From CAVOGJ01 sp963700865 (lineage in GTDB: Bacteria > Planctomycetota > Planctomycetia > Pirellulales > Pirellulaceae): DNA of 64,000 nucleotides. Below, piece by piece: positions 28,708 to 38,336 of the stretch. The notes under the pieces are model-generated. The model was not told the origin of the DNA, searched no databases, and saw only the letters and a list, made by a program, of their open reading frames with translations. The stretch's first letter is position 1. Each line of letters opens with the position of its first letter. Both the position numbers and the translations under genes were made by a program. The stretch covers positions 1 to 64,000 of the forward strand of contig CAVOZC010000024.1 of the NCBI GenBank assembly GCA_963700865.1, given 5' to 3'.

Positions 28708-30918
28708 ATGCAGCAGTCCCTGGCCACACATCGCATTGTGCTGCTGGGGATTGGCCATACCAACGCCCATGTACTCAAGATGTGGCGAATGTATCCGCTG
28801 CCTGACGCGGAACTGGTCTGCGTGAACAATTTTCCGATCGCCACCTATTCAGGCATGCTCCCCGGCGTATTGTCGGGTCAATACGAACCGGGTCGCATGG
28901 AGATCGATCTCGTGCGACTGTGCGCCGCCAACCAGGCTCGGTTGATCCTTGACCAGGTAGTGGGACTGGATCGCGAACGCCGTGAGCTACTTTTTGCCGA
29001 CCGCCCTCCCCTCCCCTACGACGCACTCTCGGTCGGCATCGGATCGGTGCCGCGCAAGGTACCTGGCGTGGACGCAGCGACTCATGTGCTGGCCATCAAG
29101 CCGATGCAGACGTTTCGCCCCCGCCTGCGGGCCGCGCTCGCGGCTCTCTCGACCAGCCTTCCGCCTCGTCCGATCCGGATCGCCATCGTGGGTGGCGGGG
29201 CGGGCGGTGTGGAAATTGCCTGCTGCCTGCCAGGGCAATTCGAACCGATCCTGGGCGGCCGCCAGGTGGACTTGAGATTGGTCCATGGTGGCCCTCACAT
29301 TTTGGAAGGCATGCGTCCCAAAACCGTGAATCGCGTGCTGAGCCTGTTGCAGCGCCGAGGCGTGCGGCTGGAACCGGGCAGTCGGGTGACGCGTGTCGAG
29401 GAACAACGATTGTGCCTGGAAGACGGCAGCGATGTCGCGGCCGACCTCGTCATCTGGGCCACCACCGCCGTCGCCCCGCCTCTGCTAAGTGACTTGGGTT
29501 TACCCGTCGACGAACGGGGCTTTTTGTTGACGCGGGCGACCTTGCAATCAACGGCGGATGAGCGGATCTTCGCCGTAGGCGACAGCGGCACCGTGGGCGA
29601 CGAACCGCGACCCAAGTCGGGCGTCTTCGCCGTACGGCACGGTCCCATTCTGTGGCAAAACCTGGGTCATCTGCTCGCGCACAAACCGCTGATCACATTT
29701 CGTCCCCAACGCGAATTTCTCAAACTGCTGAATCTGGGAGACGGCACGGCCGTGGGCGAGTGGCGCCACTGGACCTTCCAAGGTCGCTGGGTGTGGCGCT
29801 GGAAGGATCACATCGATACCAACTTCATGAAGATGTATCAGGATTACCGCCCAATGTCGGAGGACGAGGAAACCGCAAGCCAGGATTTGCCCGCCATGCG
29901 CTGCCTCGGTTGCGGGGGTAAAGTCGCCTCGTCGGTCTTGAGCAGCGTCCTGCAGGAACTCGAAACGATCGAACGCCACGAGGTGCTGCAAGGGCTCTCG
30001 CAGCCGGACGACGCAGCGGTACTCGATCTGGGAGGCCAACGACGCACGGTCGTTACCACCGACTTCTTCGCCGCACCACTCGACGACGACTACGTCAGTG
30101 GACGGATCGCGGCGCTCAATGCGCTCAGTGACGCCTGGGCCATGGGGGCTGAACCGCTGGCTGCCCTGACGATGGCGACGATTCCCACGGGGAGTGAGCG
30201 CGGCCAGCGATGGCTCTTGCAGTCCCTGTTGGCCGGCGCGCTGCGCGAGTTTCGACAAGCACATACCGCACTCGTGGGTGGACACACGATCGAAGGGCCA
30301 CGCACCACGATTGGCTTCACCATCATCGCTCAGGCCTCTGCCGAGTCGACGTGGCAAAAATCAGGCTTGCAGGCCGACGATACACTGCTGCTTACCAAGC
30401 CCATCGGAACGGGCATCCTGCTGGCAGCCCATATGCAGGCCCGCTGCCAGGCCGCCTGGTATCTCGCTTTGGTCAAGTCGCTGCTGACGAGCAATCAAGT
30501 GGCCGCGGAAATCGGCGCCAGATTCGAGCTGACGGCGGCGACCGACATCACCGGGTTTGGACTGGCAGGTCACCTGCTCGAGATGCTCACGGCGTCACGG
30601 ATGCACGCCGACCTGAGGCTCGACGCAATACCACTCTTGCCCGGCGCCGCCGAATTGGCCGCCGCGGGCGTCGCGAGTACGTTGGCACCGGCCAATCGAC
30701 GAGCCGGAGAGTCGATGCAAATCGCTCCGCGGCTGCGGCAAGATCCCCGTCTGGAACTGCTCTTCGATCCCCAGACCAGTGGCGGAATGCTCTTCGCCGC
30801 CCCGGGCGACAGGTGGCAAGGACTGGAGCGAGCCCTGCAGGAGGCGGGGGTTCCCGTGGCCATGGTGGGCCATGTGCGTCACGCCGCCGAGGGTCCCGTC
30901 AGGCTGAACGTCATCTGA
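28708..30918 (+). CDS. selD: Selenide, water dikinase fused to an FAD-dependent oxidoreductase
   Basis: The N-terminal half (about residues 1-380) is a pyridine nucleotide-disulfide oxidoreductase of the NDH-2/sulfide-quinone type. It has an FAD-binding start (VLLGIGHTNAH), an NAD-binding VGGGAGGVEIA near 162, and FAVGDSGTV. The C-terminal half is SelD, which makes selenophosphate from selenide and ATP: GCGGKV with Cys402 and Lys405 as the catalytic pair, DDAAV, TTDFF, GRIAALNALSDAWAMG, VGGHTIEGP, TDITGFGLAGH and DPQTSGGML. The catalytic position is Cys (TGC), not selenocysteine. The ATG at 28708 is chosen over a TTG at 28681. The gene diverges from the HerA-like gene. Such fusions are known; the oxidoreductase may supply reduced selenium, which is inference. 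Confidence 0.88.
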   Translation: MQQSLATHRIVLLGIGHTNAHVLKMWRMYPLPDAELVCVNNFPIATYSGMLPGVLSGQYEPGRMEIDLVRLCAANQARLILDQVVGLDRERRELLFADRPPLPYDALSVGIGSVPRKVPGVDAATHVLAIKPMQTFRPRLRAALAALSTSLPPRPIRIAIVGGGAGGVEIACCLPGQFEPILGGRQVDLRLVHGGPHILEGMRPKTVNRVLSLLQRRGVRLEPGSRVTRVEEQRLCLEDGSDVAADLVIWATTAVAPPLLSDLGLPVDERGFLLTRATLQSTADERIFAVGDSGTVGDEPRPKSGVFAVRHGPILWQNLGHLLAHKPLITFRPQREFLKLLNLGDGTAVGEWRHWTFQGRWVWRWKDHIDTNFMKMYQDYRPMSEDEETASQDLPAMRCLGCGGKVASSVLSSVLQELETIERHEVLQGLSQPDDAAVLDLGGQRRTVVTTDFFAAPLDDDYVSGRIAALNALSDAWAMGAEPLAALTMATIPTGSERGQRWLLQSLLAGALREFRQAHTALVGGHTIEGPRTTIGFTIIAQASAESTWQKSGLQADDTLLLTKPIGTGILLAAHMQARCQAAWYLALVKSLLTSNQVAAEIGARFELTAATDITGFGLAGHLLEMLTASRMHADLRLDAIPLLPGAAELAAAGVASTLAPANRRAGESMQIAPRLRQDPRLELLFDPQTSGGMLFAAPGDRWQGLERALQEAGVPVAMVGHVRHAAEGPVRLNVI

Positions 30919-30948
30919 CCGCGTGAGGGCCTCCGCCAATCCACCACG

Positions 30949-31848
30949 CTATCGACCGGACGCTTGTTCGTCGTCTTCCTCCGCCAAGTCCCCGTCAACT
31001 TTGTCCTCGTCGTCCTCGTCGTCCTCCAGCTCCACGTCATCCGGCGCGTCGTCATCTACGCCCAGTTGTCCGTCTTCGACTTCCTCTTCTTCGTCGTCTT
31101 CTTGATCTCGTTCATCGTCCGGCTCGTCGTCGTCCTGCTCGTCATCGTCCGGCTCGTCATCGTCCGGCTCGTCATCGTCCGGCTCGTCATCGTCCGGCTC
31201 GTCGTCGTCCGGCTCTTCTAGTTCGTCCACGCTGATCTCGCGACCCTCTTCGTCCACATAGACGTACTCGTATTCGTATTCGTCGTCCTCCCCGTCACCT
31301 GCTTCATCGACATCGACGTACTCGTATTCCTCTTCTTCAAGCTCGTCTTCCGCAAAGCCGTCGTCGGCAGCGGCGTCGTCGACTTCCGCTTCTTCAAGTT
31401 CATCGTCCGCATCGTCATCTTCGACGTCAGCGTACTCGTCTTCCTTTTCCTCAAGCTCATCTTCCGCATCGTCGACTTCGGCAGCCGCGTGGTCGTCTTC
31501 CTCTTCGTTAAGATCATTTTGCCGGTCCCTAACTTCGCGGAGGTCCTCAGCCTGATCCGCCTCCTCGATGTCGCGGACTTCCCCGTCGCCCTGTTCGGCG
31601 TCCCGTTCTTCCGCGTCGTCGGCTTCGTATTGCTGTTCCCACGTGGGGCGATCCGTTTGATCGTCCGCATCGCCGCCAGGATCGAATTCGGCCCTCACCG
31701 GTTCAACAGACGGCTCGGCGATCGTGGGTGCATTCGTTTCCGAGTCGAGCGGATCGACGTAATCCAGCCAGGAAAACAACTGGCGTGTCGACGGCGGATG
31801 GTCGGAGCCGTTATCTTCCGCAACCGCCAGGGGAGCAGCCGAGTCCAT
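30949..31848 (-). CDS. Very acidic, low-complexity protein
   Basis: From the ATG at 31848 (GGAG eight bases upstream) the product has 299 residues. After about 80 ordinary residues (containing RQLFSWLDYVDP) it becomes almost wholly Asp and Glu, including a run of DDDEP units made by a 15-bp DNA repeat. There are no signal peptide and no membrane segments. A longer frame from 32100 exists but lies inside the end of the preceding ATPase gene. It is last in line behind the YhaO/YhaN-like genes, 28 bases apart. It may bind calcium, basic proteins or mimic DNA; all are guesses. Its strand is supported by the repeat translating sensibly only this way. Confidence 0.6.
   Translation of the reverse strand: MDSAAPLAVAEDNGSDHPPSTRQLFSWLDYVDPLDSETNAPTIAEPSVEPVRAEFDPGGDADDQTDRPTWEQQYEADDAEERDAEQGDGEVRDIEEADQAEDLREVRDRQNDLNEEEDDHAAAEVDDAEDELEEKEDEYADVEDDDADDELEEAEVDDAAADDGFAEDELEEEEYEYVDVDEAGDGEDDEYEYEYVYVDEEGREISVDELEEPDDDEPDDDEPDDDEPDDDEPDDDEQDDDEPDDERDQEDDEEEEVEDGQLGVDDDAPDDVELEDDEDDEDKVDGDLAEEDDEQASGR
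31110..31217. repeat. 15-bp tandem repeat inside the acidic gene
   Basis: CTCGTCATCGTCCGG recurs about five to six times with small changes and encodes the PDDDE units of the acidic protein on the minus strand. Copy number may vary between strains. Confidence 0.85.
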
Positions 31849-31876
31849 ACTGGGGTCTCCGAACGGGGACCGTTCG

Positions 31877-34800
31877 TCACCCGACGGATGACCGGCATCT
31901 CGCGCGGAGGGGCGACCCGTCGTATGCGTCGACCGTTCCTGGTATCCGAGCAGTACGGTATCGCAGGCGTGGACCGGCAGTAGATTCTGCCTGCCACCAA
32001 TCGCTGGCGTACGAGGGGCTGGGCCGTTCACCGCTGCTGAGCTGATCGGCGAAACCGAGTACCACGACGGGCTTTCCTTTCCGCTTTGCTTTCTTCCCAT
32101 CCGCCGCCGATACGGCCATCACATCGTCTTTCGCCCGCCCCCCATGGCGGGGCAGTTCCCGCACGTCGACTTGTAATTGTTCAAACAGCTCACGGATATG
32201 CTGGTGGCAGGTAAAGACGAGCGTCTGATAGCCACTCCTGGCAAAATCGACGAGCAGAGCCGCCGCGGCAGCCGTGCGTTCGGCGTCAAAATTGACAAGG
32301 ACATCATCCAGGATCAGCGGCATCCTGACGCCACGATTCGCATAGTTGGTGATAAGCGCCAACCGCAGGCTGAGAAAGAGCTGCTCGCGCGTTCCGCGAC
32401 TAAGCAATTCGATGGGTGCGGATCGGCCGTCTCGATCATCGACGAGCAGGACATCCTCGGAGAGCGGCGTCCAGATGCGGCAATATTTTCCGCCGGTCAT
32501 CCGCTCAAGGAATTGAGACGCCTCCTTGAGCGTTTCTGGCTGCCGCTCCTTTTCATACTTTTTGTAGACTGTCTTCAGCATGCCGCCGATCGTATTCACG
32601 ACCTGCCAACGCCGCACGCAGTCGTCCAGTTGATGCTGCACGATTCCCACGCGCAAATGCAAGTCCGTCAGCGTGCGATCCGCGGCCAACTGGCGAATTT
32701 GTTCATCCAACTCCCCCTGGCGATACTGAACTTCCTTCAACCGAGCCGCGACTTTGTCGAATTCCGTCCGCGCGCGTTGCAGTCGCGTCGTCAGATTACC
32801 GTCGACGGCTTCCTCCAATTCCTGCGTCACCGAGCGCGCCTGCGCGTCGGCGCCCAGCGCCTCTTGCAATGCGGCTTGGAGTTCGTCGCGGGCCTGGGTA
32901 AGTGTTCGCCTCCGCGCCGCCTGTTCGCGCATCCGTTCCAGATCCGCCATATCCGCCGCACCGGCCGCGGCGACCGCGCGGTCTCGACGCCGATCCCATT
33001 GTCGACGATTTCTGGCGAGCGATTGGATTTCGCGTTTCAACTGGCGCTCCTCGTCGCGGAGGGACTCGATCAGCTTTAGCGATTCCTCGTGCTCTTCCAA
33101 AGTGCGGGCAAGCTGATTCAAGGAATCCACCGCCGACGTTGCCTGCTGGCGAACCTGCATATCATGCAGGAGATCGCGAATCCGCTCGCGGGCGTTCGCT
33201 TGTTCCTGCTGGACGCGTTTTTCCTCCAGCTGAAGGTCGTCCATCCGCGCATGCAGCCGATGTAGACTGCCCGTTTGGCCGGACAAGGCACTCATTTGGG
33301 CGGGAGTCAATTTGGTTGAGAGTCCCAGGCTGCCAAGTGCCTGTTCCCAGCGAGCCCGCGCGTCCTTCATGCTGCGTGCGATGTCGACCGCGCGCCGCTC
33401 GGCTTCTTCCGCCAATCGGATCGCGTGACGACGCTGCTCCTCCAGCGGCATCAGGGCTTCCAGACGCACGATGTCGGTGCGTGAGTCCCGCAGGCTCTCA
33501 GCGCTCTGGTGCCGCTGTGGCAGGGACTCGTCCAGCCGCGCCAGTTCTTCCTTGAGGTCTCGCAGTCGCTGCGTCAGCAATTCGCCTTGTCGCGTCGCCT
33601 CGCGGACACCGTCCTGCACCGGCTGGTCGAGTGAGATCTTGAGCAACACGGCCAGCCCAGTGGCAATTCCGCCGGCGACCAGCAACAGGCCGCGCCATTG
33701 ATCGGACCAGCCGAAGGAATGGCCGAACAAACCGCTCAAGAACATCATCGTCCCGGCCGCAAACAGCACGCCGATCGCCCGCACGAGTTCCCACGGCAGC
33801 AACTGACTCGCCACGATATCCGCCCGCTCGTCTGCGGCTTCGACTTGCAGCCGCTTGACCTTAGCGATCTCGCGGTCGATATCGGCGCGACGCTTCAGGC
33901 CCGCCGCCACCGAACTTGACGCTTCCAGCGCGACACGGATCTCCTCCCGGTCCGACTTTTCAAATTCATCGGGCGGCCGCCCTAGCGCGAGGGCGAGTTC
34001 CCGTGCGATGCGGCGGGCGTCCTCCTTGTAACCGCTGGCTTCCTTCTTGGTGATCTCCAGCTGTTCGCGGGTTCGTTCAAGCATCCGAGCCGGCTCCTGT
34101 AGCGACTCGATCGCCACCGGCTCTAAACGCGGCCGCAATCCCGCCGAATCGCCTTCGCTTACCAGACCGAGCCGCTCCTGCTCGGCCTGAATCTCGAATT
34201 CCAGCTCGTCCCGTTCCGAAGTCACCCGCGACAAGCGATCATCGAGCCCGACGATGGCTGGCCGTTGCTCGAGGGCGACGGCGATGCGAGCCGCATTACG
34301 CTGCACGGCTTCGTTCCGTGGAACGGCTGCCAACCGCTCTCGCAGTTTGGCTCGCCGCTCGTGCAAGGCTTGTAGCTGCTGCTCGATCGATTCGATCTCG
34401 CGCGTGGCGGCCTCCAGACCTTGGAGAATTCGCGGGGAAAGGACGGGCACGTTTCCCAACATCTGGATCTCACGGTCAAGCCGCCGTACCTCCTCCCAAT
34501 TCGGCTGCATCCTCAATGCGAATTCCGTCAAATCGGTCCGCCGCAACGATTCTTCCGCCGCTTTTTCCAGACGAGCCATCTCGTCGTTCAACCCATCGCG
34601 CTCGGCGACCATTCGAGCCCATCGCTCCTGCTGCGGTTGGTGCTGGCTGATCTCGGCTTGCAGACGGTCCCGCTGCTGGACCAATTCCGCCAGCAAAGAG
34701 CGTCGATCCTCGCCCCCCACCAAACGGCTCTGTGTCGCCCGCAGCTGCCGCATGATGTCGACCAACGAGACGCGATCCGCACCCGTGGTCAGGCTGTAAA

Positions 34801-35278
34801 GTTGTCGCGCTGCCTGGGTATCCTGCAAAGCGCTGATGGCCTGCATTTCCTGCAATCCCACCGCAAACACATTCGTATAGATCGTATCGTCAATTCCGCA
34901 CAGCAACGTGCCCAGCCGCTGGGCACCATGCCGAGAACCGTCCTGGGAGGTCAGCCGCACCTCCCCGGGCGATCCCAACGGATCGCTTTCGTCGGCGTAA
35001 CGACGGATTTGAAAGTCGCCATCCTTGGACGCAACGAACAGGACGCCTCCCAATCGCCCATCCGGTTGAATGAAGGTGCCGTGTTTTTTTCGATCGGCGA
35101 CGAAACGAGCGCAGCGGTCAGGGTGGAATCCATACAACATCGTACGGACAAACTGCATGAGCGTACTCTTGCCGGCCTCGTTGGGCCCGAAAAAGACAGT
35201 CATGCCTTCCGGCAGATCCTTCATCGTCAGGTTCGACCAGATGCCAAACCGCTCGATATGCAACCCCGTTACGCGCAC
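31877..35278 (-). CDS. YhaN/SbcC-like membrane-anchored SMC-type ATPase
   Basis: The 1133-residue product starts with RVTGLHIERFGIW and Walker A (GPNEAGKST, about 30-38). Long coiled-coil arms follow, interrupted near residues 500-560 by two membrane segments (LVRAIGVLFAAGTMMFLSGLF and LLLVAGGIATGLAVLL). The C-terminal head has the ABC signature LLSRGTREQLFLSLR and Walker B PLILDDVLVNFD. Two transmembrane helices in the coil are typical of YhaN rather than SbcC. YhaN-type proteins pair with a YhaO phosphoesterase in DNA metabolism. The gene overlaps the YhaO-like gene by 10 bases, so they are surely co-translated. The last 70 or so residues are poorly conserved in type and may be the product of an old frameshift. 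Confidence 0.83.
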   Translation of the reverse strand: MRVTGLHIERFGIWSNLTMKDLPEGMTVFFGPNEAGKSTLMQFVRTMLYGFHPDRCARFVADRKKHGTFIQPDGRLGGVLFVASKDGDFQIRRYADESDPLGSPGEVRLTSQDGSRHGAQRLGTLLCGIDDTIYTNVFAVGLQEMQAISALQDTQAARQLYSLTTGADRVSLVDIMRQLRATQSRLVGGEDRRSLLAELVQQRDRLQAEISQHQPQQERWARMVAERDGLNDEMARLEKAAEESLRRTDLTEFALRMQPNWEEVRRLDREIQMLGNVPVLSPRILQGLEAATREIESIEQQLQALHERRAKLRERLAAVPRNEAVQRNAARIAVALEQRPAIVGLDDRLSRVTSERDELEFEIQAEQERLGLVSEGDSAGLRPRLEPVAIESLQEPARMLERTREQLEITKKEASGYKEDARRIARELALALGRPPDEFEKSDREEIRVALEASSSVAAGLKRRADIDREIAKVKRLQVEAADERADIVASQLLPWELVRAIGVLFAAGTMMFLSGLFGHSFGWSDQWRGLLLVAGGIATGLAVLLKISLDQPVQDGVREATRQGELLTQRLRDLKEELARLDESLPQRHQSAESLRDSRTDIVRLEALMPLEEQRRHAIRLAEEAERRAVDIARSMKDARARWEQALGSLGLSTKLTPAQMSALSGQTGSLHRLHARMDDLQLEEKRVQQEQANARERIRDLLHDMQVRQQATSAVDSLNQLARTLEEHEESLKLIESLRDEERQLKREIQSLARNRRQWDRRRDRAVAAAGAADMADLERMREQAARRRTLTQARDELQAALQEALGADAQARSVTQELEEAVDGNLTTRLQRARTEFDKVAARLKEVQYRQGELDEQIRQLAADRTLTDLHLRVGIVQHQLDDCVRRWQVVNTIGGMLKTVYKKYEKERQPETLKEASQFLERMTGGKYCRIWTPLSEDVLLVDDRDGRSAPIELLSRGTREQLFLSLRLALITNYANRGVRMPLILDDVLVNFDAERTAAAAALLVDFARSGYQTLVFTCHQHIRELFEQLQVDVRELPRHGGRAKDDVMAVSAADGKKAKRKGKPVVVLGFADQLSSGERPSPSYASDWWQAESTAGPRLRYRTARIPGTVDAYDGSPLRARCRSSVG

Positions 35279-36537
35279 GCATCTTCCTCCGAGAGCACCC
35301 GATCACCCCGCAGCAAGTCCACACCGAGCGCCGCCACACGGCGGAGAATCGCATCCCGATCTTCGCGGAGACTGAACTTCAACTGCTCCAGCAGCTCGTG
35401 GCTGATCGTCGCGTCAGCGGGTAAGACGTCCGCGGGCAACATCAGCGACGAGTCACTCTGGAAATGCTGCACCGATCGCAGCAGATCTCCCAGAATCGTG
35501 TCCTCTTCGTACCAACCGGCGGGAAGCCGCGCTGGCGGCTCGACATCGATCGACTCATGCCACACGCCTGGCACAACATCTCCGAACTCATGCCGCAGCG
35601 CCTGGAGGATTTCCTCGCTCAACTCCCCCTCGCGCAGCCGCGCCATCAGCACATCGCTCCGCGTGTCGCTCGACTCATTCGCATCTGTCACACGCCAGCG
35701 CAAAATCACTTGCCGACCGTCGGCTGCCTCGAGCGCCTGATGTGATTTGTCACGCAACATCGCAAACAATCCCGCCTGGTCGATGGAGTCGGGTAGCTCG
35801 ATTTCCACCTGGTTCCAGCGGACCACATCGCAAGCAATCGATCGACGCTCGACACGCCCCCGGTCATCGATCTCGACAAGCAAGCAGCCGTGCGGACCCG
35901 ACTCCTGCGGTCGTCGCCCCTGGGGACTGCCGGAATAAGCGACGTGCGGCAGGTCGTCGATGACCTGTGGGTCGTGGACACCGCCCAAGGCCCAATAGTC
36001 AACGTCGCTCGCGTCAAACCGGGGCTCATGCGGCCGACCAGACACCGCGGCGATCGTGCGTAACGTCGCATCGGCATCAAACTCGCGCGTGGAAAAGGGC
36101 TGAGCAGGACCAGCCGCCCGGCCCTGAATCACCGCCCGTGGCTGGCCATCCCTCAAAAAGGTGTGGGCCTCGACCTGCTTCTCGCCAAAGATCACCACGT
36201 TGGGCGGAAGCAATAAGCCCGCTGGCCAATAGCCGGGCTCGTCCACACCGCCACATGCCCAAAAGACTCCGACGCCCAACTCATCAAGCCGCCGAAATTG
36301 CCTGAGCAGAAAGTCCCACCCACGAGCACCGGCACCACGAGCCGGGATCATATCGCCGACCATCACCACAAACTCGACCTGCTCCTCCGCCGCTACATCG
36401 AAGACCCGTTGCGAAGCCTGAAACGCCGCGTCGAGAAACAAGTCCCGCAGAAAATCCGGGACCTCGGCAACCCCCTGCAATGGCTGCTCTAAGTGGTGAT
36501 CGCTGGTGTGCAGAAATCGTAACGGCCGACCCGACAT
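35269..36537 (-). CDS. YhaO/SbcD-like phosphoesterase-fold protein with degenerate active site
   Basis: The fold is that of Mre11/SbcD/YhaO nucleases (422 residues; strong GGAGGGGGG binding site before ATG 36537). The first metal motif is kept as HTSDHHL (DxH). The second reads VGDMIPARG. The third, normally GNHD with the metal-binding Asn and catalytic His, reads ACGGVDEPG. The late GHxH reads GGVHDP. Without Asn and His it should not cleave phosphodiesters by the usual mechanism. From memory, planctomycete relatives share the GGxVDxP form, so this may be a conserved non-catalytic version. It lies directly before the YhaN-like gene. Confidence 0.75.
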   Translation of the reverse strand: MSGRPLRFLHTSDHHLEQPLQGVAEVPDFLRDLFLDAAFQASQRVFDVAAEEQVEFVVMVGDMIPARGAGARGWDFLLRQFRRLDELGVGVFWACGGVDEPGYWPAGLLLPPNVVIFGEKQVEAHTFLRDGQPRAVIQGRAAGPAQPFSTREFDADATLRTIAAVSGRPHEPRFDASDVDYWALGGVHDPQVIDDLPHVAYSGSPQGRRPQESGPHGCLLVEIDDRGRVERRSIACDVVRWNQVEIELPDSIDQAGLFAMLRDKSHQALEAADGRQVILRWRVTDANESSDTRSDVLMARLREGELSEEILQALRHEFGDVVPGVWHESIDVEPPARLPAGWYEEDTILGDLLRSVQHFQSDSSLMLPADVLPADATISHELLEQLKFSLREDRDAILRRVAALGVDLLRGDRVLSEEDACA

Positions 36538-36739
36538 ACCCCCCCTCCTTGATCCTTCACTGCGGTCGCCAAGGTGGCAGATCCGTCGCCGATCGCGACG
36601 CCGGTGCGATGGGAGACCGCCACCTCCCCAGAGATTCTATCTTCACCAGCCACTGCATCCAACGCCAATCGTGCAGCTTGGCGAAGATGAAACGCCGTGG
36701 CCGGCTTGGCCGCCTCAGCCGCCCGCCTCGACCGGCCGG

Positions 36740-38245
36740 TTACGCGAGGTCCCGATCCTCAAACAGCACCAAGGCCAGCAGCATGGCGATCGTGCAGTAG
36801 AGCGCGCAGTAGACGGTCGCCCACATGAGGTACTGGTAGGAAACGCCGACCCCGGCCGCGACGGCGGCCTGGATGTTGAAGTGATCGAGCACCGGCAGCA
36901 AGGTGGCGATGAAGCGTGCCACGAAGCGGACATTGACGAACTGGCCCTCCGCTCCCTGCACCAGCAGGGGCGTCAGGTGGCCAAAGGCATAGATCGTAAA
37001 GCAGATGAGGATATTCGCCAGCATCGGCAGTCGCGTGGAAATGGCCACCCCCAGGGCAGCGAAGACAAGCGTTTCCAGATAGGCCAGGAAGAGGCCAGGC
37101 ACGGTGCGCACCATTTCCAGATGGCATTCCTGCCAGGTGGGATCGGTATTCGCCGACTCGCGAGCATCGTAAATCGGCTTGTAGGCGACAATGATCAGCA
37201 ACCAGACGCCGAGCAGCACAAAGATCACGGCGGTGGACCAACCGATGCCAAAGAATTTGCCCAGGATGAACTGGCGTCGGCCGATCGGTTTCGACAGCAC
37301 GGTCAGCGCCGTCTTGCCCTCAATCTCGTCCGCCACCGAGGTGCTGGCGGCCCATACGGCATGAATAATCGCGAAGACCATGATCAGGGTCAGTCCCGAG
37401 TCCTTGAGGACTTTAATGTCCTCTCCGAACGTGTGATAAGGGATGTACATGAACAGGCCGATCAAGAAAAACCCCAGGCCGATGAGGATCAGAAAGAGTG
37501 GCTGCGCCATTTCTGATTTGGAAGTCGCCAGGGCGATCGCGGCCGTTTTGGGCATCAGCCACTGCATGAGAAAGTACAGCACGAACACCACAAAAATCGC
37601 CACGCCCGTGATGGGAACGGTCGACGTTTGGGGATGCAGGGGAGAAGTCGAGACGACCACTTGCACGTCGGCAGGTTGCTCGCTCTGATTGGCCAACAAG
37701 AGACGGTCCATTCCCTCTCGTTCGAAGGGATTCGTATTGATCAGCCCACGATCCCACAGGTAAACATTTTCTGACTCGACGGGCCACTTAAGCAACGGCT
37801 CGCCCAACTCCTCGACGGGCGAGGTCACGATCAGTGGTTGATCACTCACGACCTCGATGGTGCGAATTTCATGCGGACGAACCCGCAGCGGCAATTCCGC
37901 CACCGTATCCTCGGCGTCGGCGGCCGAGCCACCGATCTGCAAGGCAATGACTTGCCGCCCCGTGGCGAACACGCGGGGAATGGATCGCAGCAGGTCACCC
38001 GTATCGCGGACGAGAAATCCACCGACAACACCGAACACCGCCAGAGCGACCACGGTCCAAAAAACAGGCAACAATGGACCTTCCTGCACGCGGGCCGGCA
38101 CTTCGGCAGCCGCCCGGCGGGACACGACGGCAACCAGAGCCCATCCCGCAAGCAACAGCACCAGTCCCAACAACCCGCCCAAACCCAGCAGCCACAAAGG
38201 CGTTAGCCAAGTATTAAACCAATCGGTTGCGGCGAAGAGCAGCAT
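36740..38245 (-). CDS. ABC-2-type transporter permease
   Basis: The 501-residue product has two membrane segments at the N-terminus, a soluble part of about 150 residues probably outside the membrane (ADAEDTVAELPLRVRPHEIR and what follows), then six or so more membrane segments. The EIEGKTALTVLSKPIGR loop is typical of ABC-2/NosY-like permeases. Such permeases need a separate ATPase, which is not in the window. Cargo is unknown. It lies 91 bases after the acylphosphatase and 200 bases before the YhaO-like gene on the same strand. Confidence 0.8.
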   Translation of the reverse strand: MLLFAATDWFNTWLTPLWLLGLGGLLGLVLLLAGWALVAVVSRRAAAEVPARVQEGPLLPVFWTVVALAVFGVVGGFLVRDTGDLLRSIPRVFATGRQVIALQIGGSAADAEDTVAELPLRVRPHEIRTIEVVSDQPLIVTSPVEELGEPLLKWPVESENVYLWDRGLINTNPFEREGMDRLLLANQSEQPADVQVVVSTSPLHPQTSTVPITGVAIFVVFVLYFLMQWLMPKTAAIALATSKSEMAQPLFLILIGLGFFLIGLFMYIPYHTFGEDIKVLKDSGLTLIMVFAIIHAVWAASTSVADEIEGKTALTVLSKPIGRRQFILGKFFGIGWSTAVIFVLLGVWLLIIVAYKPIYDARESANTDPTWQECHLEMVRTVPGLFLAYLETLVFAALGVAISTRLPMLANILICFTIYAFGHLTPLLVQGAEGQFVNVRFVARFIATLLPVLDHFNIQAAVAAGVGVSYQYLMWATVYCALYCTIAMLLALVLFEDRDLA

Positions 38246-38336
38246 CGAATCATGTACCTCGTCAAGGAAGCGAACGGGCCGACTTTTTCCACTTCACAAC
38301 CAGCGGGCGGCCCCCCACGACGTGGGCCGCCGACAC

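Noticed and set aside
29890..29925. Selenocysteine codon at the SelD active site
   Set aside because: The codon is TGC (Cys); there is no in-frame TGA.
31110..31217. Possible CRISPR array because of regular short repeats
   Set aside because: The 15-bp units are contiguous with no spacers and translate as acidic repeats within a gene.
30923..31221. Plus-strand frames rich in Ser or Val opposite the acidic gene
   Set aside because: They are shadows of the repeat, and the minus-strand product has a start with a binding site.
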